A stretch of DNA of 64,000 nt from Siphonodentalium dalli (lineage: Eukaryota > Mollusca > Scaphopoda > Gadilida > Siphonodentaliidae), in contig CP136069.1 in assembly GCA_032622095.1 (NCBI GenBank), forward strand, positions 72,005,319 to 72,069,318. Direction: 5' to 3'. Made by a program: the position numbers and the translations under genes. The notes beneath the pieces were generated by a model that was given only the letters and a program-made list of their open reading frames with translations, did not search any database and was not told the origin of the DNA. Position 1 is the stretch's first letter, and each line of letters starts with the position of its first letter. Below are positions 23,127-35,112 of this stretch, one piece after another.

Positions 23127-24310
23127 GGGGGTCTGTACACTAAATCCTTCCTTTTATGGAACCAGTGTTAGCGCTGGACCGAAAAAAAAATTAGCCAAAA
23201 GTTTAGCCAAATGAAAATTTTATTAGCCAAATGAAAAAATTTTTAGCCAAATTATTTTTGGCCAAATTAAAAAAACTATGGCCAAATTAAATCATCGTTT
23301 TATGGTCGGTTCACAATTAATGACTAGATCATCAAATCTAACAGGCACAGGTAAAATACACAATAATTTAACTAATTTTGATGAACTTGAAATATTTTTA
23401 TATATGTCATTTATTAAAAATTTATTAATCTTTATGTGAAAGAGTGATTGGGGGGGGGGGGGGGGGGGGGGGGGGGTAACCCGGGATTGGGTAAACGGAC
23501 ATTTCCCAACCGGACATTTCCCCAATTTCTTCTTTTAAATCATTAAATATTAATTATCCTTGCGAAAATATCTAAGTGACATCTGAAAACTAATAACTTA
23601 ATATTGTTACACCATTATCAAATTACAATCTGTCATAAATGCATGCATATTATTTTGAATGTATCGGTATTGACGAAAAATAGCGACAAAGTATCTGTCG
23701 TGATTCACATTTGGCTGATTAAGCTATTGTCTTACACTTGGTGCTCATAAACCTTGGCCATCATAAATACAATGTCATCATAAACATGCATTGTGCAGGA
23801 GCCCCGTGAGTGACCAGATAGACAATGGGGGATTAGCGGATTAAATGTAAAATAATGACATGACCTTTTGCTGTTTCGTGCAGAGTGACGGGTTTCCCTT
23901 TGTACTGTCCGCGATCGGGTTTCGACTTACGTATACGATGTTTTCGGACAAGATCGTTCACATCACAGAATTAAAAACCCACTTGCCAAAAATTCATGCT
24001 TCCAGTCTCTATTTGGGGTCAAAAGAAAATTAGCCAAAAGTTTAGCCAAATGAAATTTTTATTAGCCAAATTCGAAAAAAATTAGCCATTGGCTAATTTG
24101 GCTACCGACAGCGCGAACACTGTATGGAACCATCACCTTTCATACTCAACAGAATATATGCAACAAATGAATGAATTTGAGTCATGAATTAGTGCAAAAT
24201 GCACTCATGTGCTATATGAACGATACAAACAACATGGTAATTATAATCAAATGAGTTTATGATGCGAGTCATAAACTCATTTTCATTATATTTTACCATG
24301 TTTGTATGGA
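23127..24310. mobile_element. TTAA-type MITE interrupted by a hAT-like element
   Basis: AAAGGGGGTCTGTACACTAA matches the left end of the element at 12931. Its sequence resumes after the hAT insertion with CATACTCAACAGAATATATG and an inverted GAGTCATAAACTCATTTTCA hairpin. The right terminus is lost. Confidence 0.55.
23163..24122. mobile_element. hAT-like non-autonomous element with 8-bp duplication
   Basis: Ends CAGTGTTAGCGCTG and (complement) CAGTGTTCGCGCTG are flanked by the identical octamers TATGGAAC at 23155-23162 and 24123-24130. The subterminal regions carry repeated TTAGCCAAA on both arms. A poly-G run lies at about 23450-23476. The 960-bp element has no transposase frame. An 8-bp duplication and CAG…CTG tips are hAT hallmarks. 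Confidence 0.85.
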
Positions 24311-24368
24311 GGCGGTCTCGGACGTATACCAGCATCTCACTCTACCAATATTCTAGCTGGTTTACATA

Positions 24369-24581
24369 CAGTAATGCTCTAATTAATCGACTGCTTAACC
24401 AGAGCAGAATTATGGGTAACTTTTCAGGATTTAGTCGGAAATATGGCTTGTTGCCATTCATCTGAAAGCTCTCGCCGAGAGCTTTCCGATGAATGGCAAC
24501 AAGCCATATTTCTGACTAAATCCTGAAAAGTTACCCATAATTCTGCTCTGGTTAAGCAGTCGATTAATTAGAGCATTACTG
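24369..24581. mobile_element. Palindromic mariner-type MITE, copy 10
   Basis: CAGTAATGCTCTAATTAATC … GATTAATTAGAGCATTACTG, flanked by TA. Paired changes (CTCTAATT / AATTAGAG) keep the arms complementary. Confidence 0.8.
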
Positions 24582-24647
24582 TACGTATGAGCAAACTTGG
24601 ACTATGTGTCTCATAATACATCATTCACACTATACATCAACCCTTCC

Positions 24648-24905
24648 ATGACTGGATCTTCCTGAAATTTTGCAAAAACCCTGTACCAATGCATTCTCTT
24701 ATGTATGCAATTCTCCCATAGGGAGCCTCGCATATATAAGAGAATACTTTGACCTAACAATGTTTACCTTGACCTTGTAAGCCAGTGCATTCTCTTATTT
24801 ATGTATGTGAAGCTCACTTGGGAGACTTGCATAATTATATAAGAGAATGCACTGGCACAGGATCTTTAGCTCTGCTCCAGCACAGCTCCCATCATGAAAG
24901 TGTTA
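24648..24905. mobile_element. TTAA-family MITE, ends degraded
   Basis: AACCCTTCCATGACTGGATC to CATGAAAGTGTTAAA, with two ATTCTCTTAT palindromes inside. Confidence 0.55.
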
Positions 24906-25036
24906 AATGGTCTATAGCTATTTTGTCCTTGGATAACTATTGTGTCATATCATGAGAATTTCTATCAATATAGATGTCACATGTAAGTGAATCTGAAGCT
25001 GTCTATTTGTTATTGGGATATATGATATTTTTTGTA

Positions 25037-25436
25037 TTAACCCTTTACCCAACAGAACGGCCCTGTGCCAATGCATTCTCTTATATATGCGAGTCGACCA
25101 TAGGTCGCCTCGCATATATAAGAGAATGCATTGGCTTAACACATTAAAAATTATAAAATTGTTAAAGAATGTAAGAAAAAATGGTAAAAAGTGTTAAAAA
25201 AAGATTTTTTTTAGGCCAATGCATTCTCTTATATATGCGAGGCGACCTATGGTCGACTCGCATATATAAGAGAATGCATTGGCACATGGCATAACTGTAA
25301 CTATCACAATGTGGTCAAGGAGCCGGTTCCAATGATATCCATATTTGTATGGTTCTATTGAGACAGACCGAAGATATTTTAGGCTGTTGAAGCTTTATTT
25401 GGCCGGTTTTGGCCGGTTTGTTGGGTAAAGGGTTAA
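25037..25436. mobile_element. TTAA MITE with CCCTTTACCCAACA ends, copy 1
   Basis: TTAA, then CCCTTTACCCAACAGAACGG; the right end is TTGTTGGGTAAAGGG, then TTAA at 25433-25436. Two palindromes with GGTCGCCT / AGGCGACC centres lie inside. Nearly identical to 44074-44464 apart from about 10 bp in a poly-A region. Confidence 0.85.
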
Positions 25437-25549
25437 CAAAGGGTTGTGTGTATTTATTACTCACCATGATTCTTATATATGTATTGTGTCATTTATGTAC
25501 CCAGATGACCACTGAATACAGTCCTGCAGAATCTATGGACAGAACTAAA

Positions 25550-25990
25550 CACAAGGCCTGAAATAGTCTGTGTCTGTCATTTGCAGAATGGGGTCCCCAG
25601 AGGGTGAATTTAGTGACACAATCCTGCATGGTGGTCTAGTGTCACCAAATTCACCTTCTTGAGACCTCATTCAGATTATGCCTCAACTGCTATGGGAGAC
25701 CTAGGATCAGATTTCTAGTTCCCCAATTGAAGTTGGTGATGTTCACTCATTAGTCACCTCTTCTGAAAATTAGGGGATATAGAAACTTCCCAGAAGGGGA
25801 AAAAGTAACTAAAAACTATTTTAATTTGAAACTATTGATACTTCACAGAATGAGGTCCCCAGAGGGTGAATTTAGTTATGATATCCCGCATAGCAGGCTA
25901 GCACCACCAAATTCACCCTCTGGGAACCTCATTCTGCTTAGGCCTCATCTTCTGGGAAGTATCTATATTCTCAAATTAAAATAGTTTTTA
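25550..25990. repeat. Repeat family R3, long form (copy 6)
   Basis: Two fold-backs are joined by GGGGATATAGAAACTTCCCA, as at 21030-21470. Confidence 0.55.
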
Positions 25991-25999
25991 GCTCAACTT

Positions 26000-26640
26000 T
26001 ACTTGGGGTCATTCGGCCAAAAAACATGGCCGCCGATGGCCATTTGGATTTCAAAATGCAATCCATTAGCACTGGCTACAAGGCCGTACTGTTTGTCTGA
26101 TCATCATGAAATTTGTCATGGATGTTAGCATTGACATGTAGATTGGAACGAGTCATTTTGGGGTCATTCAGCCAAAAAACATGGCCACCAGCAGCCATCT
26201 TGGATTTTACTCTTTGCATGGCTAAATCCTTTGGCACAGGCTACAGATCGTACCTTTGATCTGATCATCATGAAATTTGTCATGGATGTTAACATTTACA
26301 TGCAGATGGGAACGCATCATTATGGGGTCATTTGGCACGGGCTGGAGGTTCCGGATCATTATAAAATTGGTCATTTATGATAACATTGACATGTAGATGG
26401 GAACGAGTCATTTTTGGGGTCATTTCGGCCAAAAGACATGGCTGCCGACGGCCATCTTGGATTTTAAAATGCAATCCATTAGCATGGGCTGCAGGCCGTA
26501 CTGTTTGTCTGATCATCATGAAATTTGTCATGAATATTAATATTGAGTTATAGATTGGAACAAATCATTTTGAGGTCATTCGGCAAAAAAACATGGCCAC
26601 CAGTGGCCATCTTGGATTTCAAAATTGGATTCATGATTCC
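26000..26640. repeat. Tandem modules with ATCATCATGAAATTTGTCAT
   Basis: About four modules of 150-190 bp: GGTCATTCGGCCAAAAAACA, TGGCCGCC, CATCTTGGATTT, CAATCCATTAGCA and CTGATCATCATGAAATTTGT. Related to the 5600-6235 family. Confidence 0.6.
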
Positions 26641-26749
26641 ATTCATTGCTCATCACAAAAATTTAACTTCTTCACAGTTGAGCTACAGTGTCATGGACAT
26701 TAGTTACTTTTTTCCCTTCTGGGAATCCTAATCCTAGGTCTCCCACAGT

Positions 26750-26885
26750 GGTTGAGGCCTAAGCAGAATGAGGTCCCCAGAGGGTGAATTTGGTGATGCT
26801 AGCCCTCTGTGCAGTATATCATCACTTAATTCACCCTCTGGGACCTCATTCTGCAAATGACAGACACACGATTTGCAGACTTGCA
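26750..26885. repeat. Repeat family R3, copy 7
   Basis: GAGGTCCCCAGAGGGTGAAT … ATTCACCCTCTGGGACCTCA fold-back. Confidence 0.55.
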
Positions 26886-26982
26886 CACATCACAGAAGTT
26901 TCTTGAGCCTTTTTTTCTACAGATACTTGGTTAGCGGATTTTTTCCTCTAAAAGTTGGGTTGGTAGTTTGAAATTAAAATGA

Positions 26983-27485
26983 ACCCTTTCATGATGGGAG
27001 CTTTGCTGGTGCAACATTAAAGATCCTGTGCCAGTGCATTCTCTTATGTATGCGAGTCTCCCATAGGGAGCCTCACATTTACATGTATAAGAGAATGCAT
27101 TTGCTTACTAGGTCAAGGTAAATATTGTTAAGCCAAAGTATTCTCTTATGCAAGGATCCCTATGTGTTCCGTTAATTATATTAACCTTTTCATAGTGTGC
27201 ATGATGGGAGCTGCACTGGTGCAGCAGTAAAGATCCTGTGCCAGTGCATTCTTTTATATATGTGGGTCTCCCATAGGTAGCCTCGCATTTTAAGAGATGC
27301 ACTGGCTTACAAGGTCAATGTAAATATTGTTAGGCCAATGTATTCTCTTATATATGTGAGGCGCCCTATGGAAGACTCGCATATATAAGACAATTCATTG
27401 GCACAGGGTTTTCGCAAAATTTCAGGAATCTCCAGCCATGGAAGGGTTAAATTAAAATTGGAATCTCCAGCCATGGAAGGGTTAA
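26983..27485. mobile_element. TTAA-family MITE, compound, with duplicated right end
   Basis: ACCCTTTCATGATGGGAGCT recurs in altered form near 27185, and the right end GGAATCTCCAGCCATGGAAG with GGTTAAATTAAAATT is directly duplicated at 27426 and 27461. Several ATTCTCTTATATATG palindromes lie inside. Confidence 0.55.
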
Positions 27486-27574
27486 ATTAAAATTGCATGT
27501 TGTAACATCAAAATGTTTTTAAATTGATTTTAGAGCTTAAAACAAGGCTTCAGCATGTGTTAGTTTTGGTGCAT

Positions 27575-28010
27575 ATAACAAAGCCTGGAAATAGTGTGTC
27601 TGTCATTTGCTGAATGATGTCCTCAGAGGGTGAATTTAGTGATGCTATCTGCATGGTAGGCTAGCATCACCAAATTCACCCTCTGGAAACCTCATTCTGC
27701 TTAGGCCTCAACTGCTCTGGGAGACCTGTGATCAGATTGAAGTTCCCCAGTTGAAGTTGGTGATGTTCACCCATTAGTTACCTCGATTATGCATTTTATC
27801 TTCTGAAAGTTAGGGGATATAGAAACTTCCCAGAAGGGAACAATGTTAATTTGAGACTATATATACTTCCCAGAAGATGAGGCCTAAGCAGAATGAGGTC
27901 CACAGAAGGTGAATTTGTTGAAGCTAGCCCACTGTGGGATAGCATCACCTTAATTCACCCTCTGGGGACCTTATTCTGCAAATGACAGACACACTATTTG
28001 CAGGCTTGCA
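27575..28010. repeat. Repeat family R3, long form (copy 8)
   Basis: GCCTGGAAATAGTGTGTCTG to ACACACTATTTGCAGGCTTG: the outer ends are inverted, which suggests they are the true termini of the family (GCCTG.AAATAGTGTGTCTG). Confidence 0.6.
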
Positions 28011-28135
28011 TATAACATATGCATTAGCATTAGCAACATTTGAAGCACAAATCAATTAATCAATACAACCATAAAACAGAATGTCTCTTGAAGCAGGAAC
28101 CAATTATCATCATTCAATACATAATTCTTTCTTAT

Positions 28136-28382
28136 CCCTTTCATGACATGAGCTGAGCTGGTGCAGCATTAAAGACCTTGTGCCAGTGCATTCTCATATA
28201 TATATGCGAGTCTCATATAGGGAGCCTTGCATATACAAGAGAATGCACTGGCTAACAAGGTCAAGTTGAGCACTGTTAGGCCAATGCATTCTCTAATATA
28301 TGTGAGGTGCCCTATGGGAGACTCACTTATATAAGAGAATGCATTTGTATAATTTCAGGAAGCTGCAGTCATGAAAGGGTTA
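28136..28382. mobile_element. TTAA-family MITE
   Basis: CCCTTTCATGACATGAGCTG to CAGTCATGAAAGGGTTAA, with two internal palindromes. Confidence 0.65.
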
Positions 28383-28417
28383 AGCGCCTGCCAGAGATCC
28401 ATGTCTTAGCATGTGTA

Positions 28418-28587
28418 CAGTAATGCCCTAAATAATCGACTCCTTAACCACAGCAGAATTATGGGTAATTTTTCAGGATTTAGTCGGAAATATGGCTTGT
28501 TGCCATTCATCGGAAAGCCGACTAAATCCTGAAAAATTACCCATAATTATGCTGTGGTTAAGGAGTCGATTATATAGGGCATTACTG
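28418..28587. mobile_element. Mariner-type MITE with deleted loop (copy 11)
   Basis: CAGTAATGCCCTAAATAATC … GGGCATTACTG flanked by TA; most of the right inner arm is deleted. Confidence 0.75.
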
Positions 28588-28674
28588 TAGTAGGTGTTCA
28601 AATGAAAATGAAATTTTTTTCTATCACTTCTAAATCGAAGTCTATTGCAATTTTGACATAATAATCTTTTTCAT

Positions 28675-30030
28675 TATACCCCCTTTTAAAAAAAACGGGG
28701 GGGTATACTGTTTTGCACGTGTCCGTCCGTCCGTCCGTCCGATGTCTGTTCATGTCATAACTTGAACAGTAGTGCTCGGATCTCAATGAAATTAGGTATG
28801 GATGTTCACTACTATGAGGACATTAAATAGAGTGTTCCATCGTTTTGTTCGGATTTCCATTCTCGAGTTATTCATCTTTGTTTATCTGGAAATAGTGGCT
28901 TTTTGGACCGTCTGGTGTCTGTTCATGTCGTAACTTCAACAGTTGTGCTGGGATCTCAACCAAATTTAGTGTGGATGTTCACAACTATGAGGACATTAAA
29001 TAGTGGATTCCATCGTTTTGTTCGGATTTTCCATTCTAGAGTAATTCATATTTGTTTATCTTGAAATGTTGGATTTTTGGTCCGTCTAGTGTCTGTTCAT
29101 GTCATAACTTGAACAGTAGTGCTCGGATCTCAATGAAATTTTGTATGGATGTTCACTACTATGAGGTCATTAAATAGAGGGTTCCATCGTTTTGTTCGGA
29201 TTTTCCATTATAGAGTTATACATCTTTGTTCATCTGGAAATATTGGCTTTTTGGTCCATCTGGTGTCTGTTCATGTCGTAATTTCAACAATTGTGCTGGG
29301 ATCTCAATGAAATTTGGTATGGATGTTCACTACTATGAGGACATTAAAACGAGGGTTCCTTCGTTTTGTTCGGATTTTCCATTCTAGAGTTATACATCTT
29401 TGTTCATCTGGAAATATTGGCTTTTTGGTCCATCTGGTGTCTGTTCATGTCGTAACTTCGACAGTTGTGCTGGGATCTCAATGGAATTTGGTATGGTTGT
29501 TCACTACTATGAGGACATTAAATAGAGGGTTCCAACGTTTTGTTTGGCTTTTCCATTCTAGAGTTATTCATCTTTGTTCATCTGGAAATGTTGGCTTTTT
29601 GGTCCGTCTGGTGTCTGTTCATGTCGTAACTTCAACAGTTGTGCTGGGATCTCAATGGAATTTGGTTTGGATGTTCACTGCTATGAGGACATTCAATAGG
29701 GGGTTCCATTGTTCTGTTCCGCTTTTCCATTCTAGAGTTATTCATCTTTGTTTATCTGGAAATGTTGGCTGTTTGGTCCATCCGATGTCTGTTCAGCTCA
29801 TAACTTGAACAGTAATGCCCAGATCTCAATGAAATTTTGTATGGATGTTCACCACTATGGCACATTCAAATGTTTGTTTTGGTTTTTTGTTCTATAGTTA
29901 TTCATCTTTGTTTATATGAAAATGCTGATTTCTGGGTCCATATGTCTGAGTATAGCCATCATAAGTTATAGATGTGCCCACACAGGCGGTATGCCACGAG
30001 GGGGTATGCACCGGACGACAGTCCATCTCT
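28675..30030. repeat. Tandem array, about 170-190 bp units, copy 2
   Basis: Same unit, same TATACCCCCTTTT start and same GTATGCACCGGACGACAGTC end as 7130-8500. Shared ends around the array suggest that the whole block is a mobile unit and not a locally grown satellite. Confidence 0.8.
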
Positions 30031-30400
30031 TGTTTTTATATGCCTTTTATTTTTAAATGGGACGTATTATGTTATTGGTCTGTCCGCCAGTCCGTCCGTT
30101 TGCTTTTTTCGGATGACAATATCACAATAAATTTAGCCTATTGATTGCTCTCTCATTAATTGAATATGACTTCCTTCGATTTATTCTGCAGGACTGTTAT
30201 GAGTTGCTCCTTACATCATGAAAAATAAAAATATGTCAAAATATTTGCTTTCTTGTCTTCCATATTGGCACAGGGGCTTGATGTGTTGAAGAACATATTT
30301 TATTGTAAATATCAAAAAGATTAATACATACATAAATGATTATAAGTGAAAGATAGACAGTATGCTTGATGCGTTACCTATATCTTGCTCATTCAACAAA
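30031..30400. other. Non-coding stretch, nothing recognised
   Basis: Contains a short GGGACGTATTATGTTATTGG block also seen near 5230 and otherwise nothing I recognise. Confidence 0.4.
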
Positions 30401-30404
30401 AGAC

Positions 30405-30925
30405 GAGCCTACCCCATTTACATGATGCGTTTTGGTCCCTGACTATACAGTGTTCGGGGATCAAACAATAGCCGGGGAGCTAAAAATCATCATGTAAATG
30501 CATTTGATCAGGGATTATATTATTTGATCAACAACTGAATTTTTTTTAATTGTCCAGCTCATGTGGTGGACCTGCATGTAGTCCAGATACTTGGCGACCA
30601 AATAGTCAGCCTGTGTTCATGTGAATGGTCGTGTGAAATAGTCTGGGACCAAACGTAGGTTTCTCATTAATCTACCCCATTCACATCATACGATTCTGTC
30701 CCCGACTACTGTGTTCGGGGACCTAAAAATCATAATGTAAATTTCAATTGGGTTTGGGGACTATTATTTGATCCCCGACCAAATTAAAATAATTAGACCA
30801 GCTGATGATTTGGACCAAATTGTGAGTCAGGGACCAAATTGTGAGTCAGGGACCAAATCGTCAACCTGCCTACATGTGAATGCTCGTGTGAAATGGTCCT
30901 GGACCAAACAAAAGTTTCCATTAAT
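30405..30925. repeat. Direct duplication of about 260 bp
   Basis: Two units share CTACCCCATT(T/C)ACAT, CCCGACTA, TGTGTTCGGGGA, AAATCATAATGTAAAT, GTGAATG(G/C)TCGTGTGAAAT and GGACCAAAC. A 22-bp triplet repeat (GACCAAATTGTGAGTCAGG) is present in the second unit. Confidence 0.6.
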
Positions 30926-31357
30926 TTTACATGACATATTCAAATTTCACAAAGAGACACCAATGTATCAAATATCCATGTAGACCGGCCCCCAGATGAG
31001 GGTGGTGTCACACGAAAGGGTAGAAATTTTGACGCTATCTCCAATTATCCTTGTCCCATGGGGGTTCCAAAACACTGAGGTATCCAGGGCGGAACATGTG
31101 GAAAATATATTTTTTTGACCTGCAAATTTCACTATAATCAGGAAAACCAATAAAATAAGACAAATGTTGAATAAAATATACTTGAATATTAGATATTTAT
31201 TCTATCTGGGTTGCTTAACATTTATCATGTGCAAAAAGTTATATTATCCAACAAATTTTGTGAAAAATTCACGAAAATGCCAAAAAAATGCATAAATTGC
31301 AGTGTTTTTTCAAAAAGTTTTCCAGAATATTTCCTATAAAATTTTCATTTTTTGGTA

Positions 31358-32350
31358 TAAAGCTCTCATTGGTGCCTCAAAATTTTCAGCATTATATATC
31401 TGATTTAATAATATCACAAGCAATGATATCCCAAAAGCCGAGATATTTCCAAAAACTTAACCCACCCCCCTAAAACTGATTTTCTATCTGAAAATACCTG
31501 TCACGTCAGAATAGCTCGTTTTCGTTCCGTTTTGTTAACCAATTCAGATTCTTATCATGTTATGGTACAGTCTATTTTTGTTTAAATGTTGTTTTTTTTG
31601 GGGGGTAAATTAGCTAAAATTTTGATTATTTTTAAGTGAAAAATTCCCATGACTTTGTCAGTTTTATGGATACAGCTGCACAACATGCACCACAATAAGC
31701 ATGAATTCTTCCCCAATATCAGACATGAACTGCTATAATCATGTACCAGACCAGAATTAATAAATATAGTAAAACTTAACCCTACCACAAGATAGTGTTC
31801 TCAATGCTCTCAATTTTATGCAATATTAAACTCGAAAGGTTGTTCATACCCACGGATTATGCAATCTCATCTTTATTGTCAATTTCATCAAATGTGATGG
31901 TATCAGTCAATAGAATTTCTGTGCAACATCTTACGGGAAGAATGGTTCAAACAACTCAGGCTGCCTATCGGCCGTCCATCCATGAAGTGCTACACCGGGA
32001 GTGGTTGATTTGGCAACGGTTGCAAGTCTCCACTGTTTTGTTATCATGTTGGCTCGTTTTGAGTGTAGAATTAAAGATTCCACACATGGTGGAAGAGCAG
32101 AAAGATCAAGTAGCTTCTGCTGATTCTCGAACTTCTGTGGGAACATTATCTGCCTAGCTTGATTAACTTTTCTCGAACGTTGAACATATAAGGCACATGC
32201 GTGTCACTGTCCAAAACCCAATTCGTTCCTAAATATGCCATGACTTCCATATATTTTGATCGTCTTTCCAGCAATTTCCAGACATTTGTTTTTCCTTTTT
32301 GGAAGGTTTCATTACCCGTGAAGGAATGGAACCCAATAAGTGCATTCTTC
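31358..32350. repeat. Large inverted repeat, left arm
   Basis: The complement of this arm matches 34668-35748: shared blocks include CCCCCCTAAAACTGATTTTC, CACTCCCGG(T/A)GTAGCAC and TTCTCGAAC. It contains a decayed copy of the pseudogene on the minus strand, ending at 31930. Confidence 0.75.
31930..32350 (-). pseudogene. Decayed gene fragment, left-arm copy
   Basis: The minus strand encodes LSALPPCVESLILHSKRANM followed by a Trp-rich tail ending in FEPFFP. It resembles the C-terminus of a large uncharacterised metazoan family whose members read LPPC…LH..RANY…W…GW. The upstream part (FTGN, FQKGK) is also on the minus strand but broken by stops and frameshifts. Function unknown; non-functional here. 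Confidence 0.55.
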
Positions 32351-32519
32351 TGTACATTTGACTTGAATCACCTGCCCATTAGCATCAAAATTGATTAACT
32401 AGTATCAGGGGGAAATCATTTAACGTTTTCTCCAACGTGCATAAACGGCATCAAGATGGAGAACTCTCTGACATGACCTCTCTATCGATTAATATGTCGT
32501 TGAGTTATTGTGGAAAGCA

Positions 32520-34080
32520 ATAACAACCCAAGGTACACATGTATAACCAACCCAGTAACACAGTCACTCCATATATACACATAAACACCACACAAATGAC
32601 AAGATAGTCACTCACTCTGTGTACACATACACCTGACCCATGACCATATAGTCACTCCCTGTATACCTATTCACCACTTTCATGACCATAAGTCAATCCT
32701 TGTATACCTATTCATCTCACCATTGGCCATACGGTCAATCCCTGTATACCTATTCGCCATATATACCCCATCCATGACCATAGAGTCACTCCATGTATAC
32801 ATATGCAATGCATATCTCACCATTGGCCATATAGCCACTCGCTTTATATACGTACCCCTCACCCATGACCATATAAATCCACACTTGTGTATACATGTAC
32901 ACCCCACACATGCCCATACAGCCATGAGTCACCATGCAGGCACACTAGGTATACTCATACACTTGACCCATGACCATATAGTCACCCCCTGTGTACCTAT
33001 ATTCAACACATTCATCATCATACAGTCAATCGTTGTATACAAATTCACCTCACCATTGGTCATACGTCACTCACTGAATACATGTTCACCAAACCCATGA
33101 CAAAATAGCCATGCAAGATATACATATACCCCAACCATGCATGACCATAGAATCACTCCAGGTAAACATATGCACCTCACTAATGGCGATATAGCCACTC
33201 ACTGTATACACATATCTCTCCATAACCATACAGCCACACTTATGTATACCCGTACACCCTACACATGACTATACAGCCATGCAGGCACACCAGGTATACT
33301 CCTACACCTTACCCATGACCATATAGTCACTCTCTGTATACCTATTCACCACATTCATGATCATACAGTCACTCCTTGTATACCTGTTCACCTCACCATT
33401 GGCCATACAGTCACTCCCTGAAAACATATTCACCTCACTATTGGCCATAGAGTCACTCACTGTATATATATTTGCCACGTCAATAGTCATATAGCCACTC
33501 GATATATGCATATACATCCACACATGACCATCCACACACTCGTCAATGACCATTCAGCATACATCAGGTAAACATATACACATTATGACTACTGCCATTC
33601 CATGTACACCTATACACATTACACATAGCTGCACATCTATTTATCCATTCAACCCACCAATGATCATACAGACAACACATGTATACATATACACCTATCT
33701 ATGACAATACAGCCACACAAGGTACATCTGTACATCTCACCCATGAACATACAGTCACTCCATATATACATAAACACACACATGACCATGTAGGTACTCT
33801 CGTTATTTACATACATGTAAACCACAGCAATGCCCATTGAGCCACATTGTGTACACCTGTACTGGGTAATCATAACCATACAACCATACAGTTACTCCCT
33901 GTATATATATTCACCTCACACATGACTATACTCTCACTCCTTGCATACATATACATCTCACCATAGCCACCCCATTCATGACCATATAGCTAATCATGTA
34001 CACCTATTCACATCATTCATGACCATAAAATAACTCCCTTTATACATATTCACCTCACCTATAACCACACGGTAACTCCC
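32520..34080. repeat. Degenerate minisatellite, about 40-bp units
   Basis: Some 35-40 irregular units of the type CATGACCATATAGTCACTCC + CTGTATACCTATTCACCTCA. The units are variable in length and sequence. The array fills the spacer between the arms of the large inverted repeat. Open frames on both strands come from the repeat. Confidence 0.85.
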
Positions 34081-34620
34081 TGGTTGCCATATTGACCTCC
34101 AGCCTGTATCATGTTGATCCTAATAGGCCATGCAGAATAGCCACAAATTATGATTCATTTCAGTTCCATTTCAAAGTTCTGCCCATTTATTTAAAAATAT
34201 ATAGCCAGTATCCAAAAAGAGGTTTTCGGGGGAAAAAAATAAGGCAACTTTGAAATTAATTTGTTATACCCCATAAGGAAATGGGACAACCAGAATAGAA
34301 CATTTAGTTATCAGTTGATTAGCTAACATGAAAAATAACCAAGTGAGTCACAATTTGCTACATTTTCGGAAATGCAGAGAATAATGTTCGGGATATATGT
34401 AAAAAAAAATGGTTGCCATTTTGAGTGTAATTTAGTTTATAAACACATTAGTGTGACACATTTAAGGTAGATCAAAACAATAAACATCTTTCATACCATA
34501 GTTACATTTTACTTGAAATTTTTTGTGCCGTTATTTATGTCAAGTTTGTGAGAGAAAAATCCAATATTTCTGGTAATGTCAGTGGTGACAATAGTAAACA
34601 TTAACTAAGGTGCATCAGAC
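34081..34620. other. Non-coding stretch, nothing recognised
   Basis: AT-rich spacer between minisatellite and right arm. Confidence 0.4.
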
Positions 34621-35112
34621 ATGTTAGTGTTCAATGTATTTTGGCAGCCAAATATACAGAAGAATGCAGTTGTTGGGTTCCATTCCTTCACAGGTAATAA
34701 TTACCTTTCATCGTTGTTCCAAAAAGGAAAAAAAAACACTACTGGAAGTTGCTGGAAAGACCATCAAGAAGTCATGGCTGATTTAGGAATGAATTGGGTT
34801 TTGGACAGTGACACGCTTAATACAATCAAGGAGTTAACATGTGCCTTATACATGTATGGTCCACATCGAGAAAAGGGAATTAAGCTAGGTGGGTAAAGTT
34901 CGAGAAGAAGTTCGAGAATCAGCAAAAGGTAGTTGATCTTTCTGCACTTCCACCATGTGAGGAAACTTTAATTCTACACTCAAAACGAGCCAACATGATA
35001 GCAAAACAGTGGATACTTGCAACCGTTGCCAAATCAACCACTCCCGGTGTAGCACTTCATGGATGGACGGCCGGTAGGCAGCCTGAGTTGTTTGAACCAT
35101 TCTTCGCGTAAG
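34621..35112 (+). pseudogene. Decayed gene fragment, right-arm copy
   Basis: A first segment (34621-34896) reads GFHSFTGNNYLSSLFQKGK, then WVLDSDTLNTIKELTCALY, and stops after KLGG. The continuation lies in another frame from about 34905 to a TAA at 35110-35112, with DLSALPPCEETLILHSKRAN and HGW. The order FTG..Y.S.F.KGK, then L.C.MYG, then LPPC..L.LH.KRAN, then GW is that of an uncharacterised protein family common in invertebrate genomes and often repeated. The frameshift, internal stop and missing N-terminal part make it a pseudogene. Confidence 0.6.

Noticed and set aside
32680-33879. Several open frames with MYTW/SDCMANGEVN-like repeats
   Set aside because: Frames across the degenerate minisatellite on both strands.
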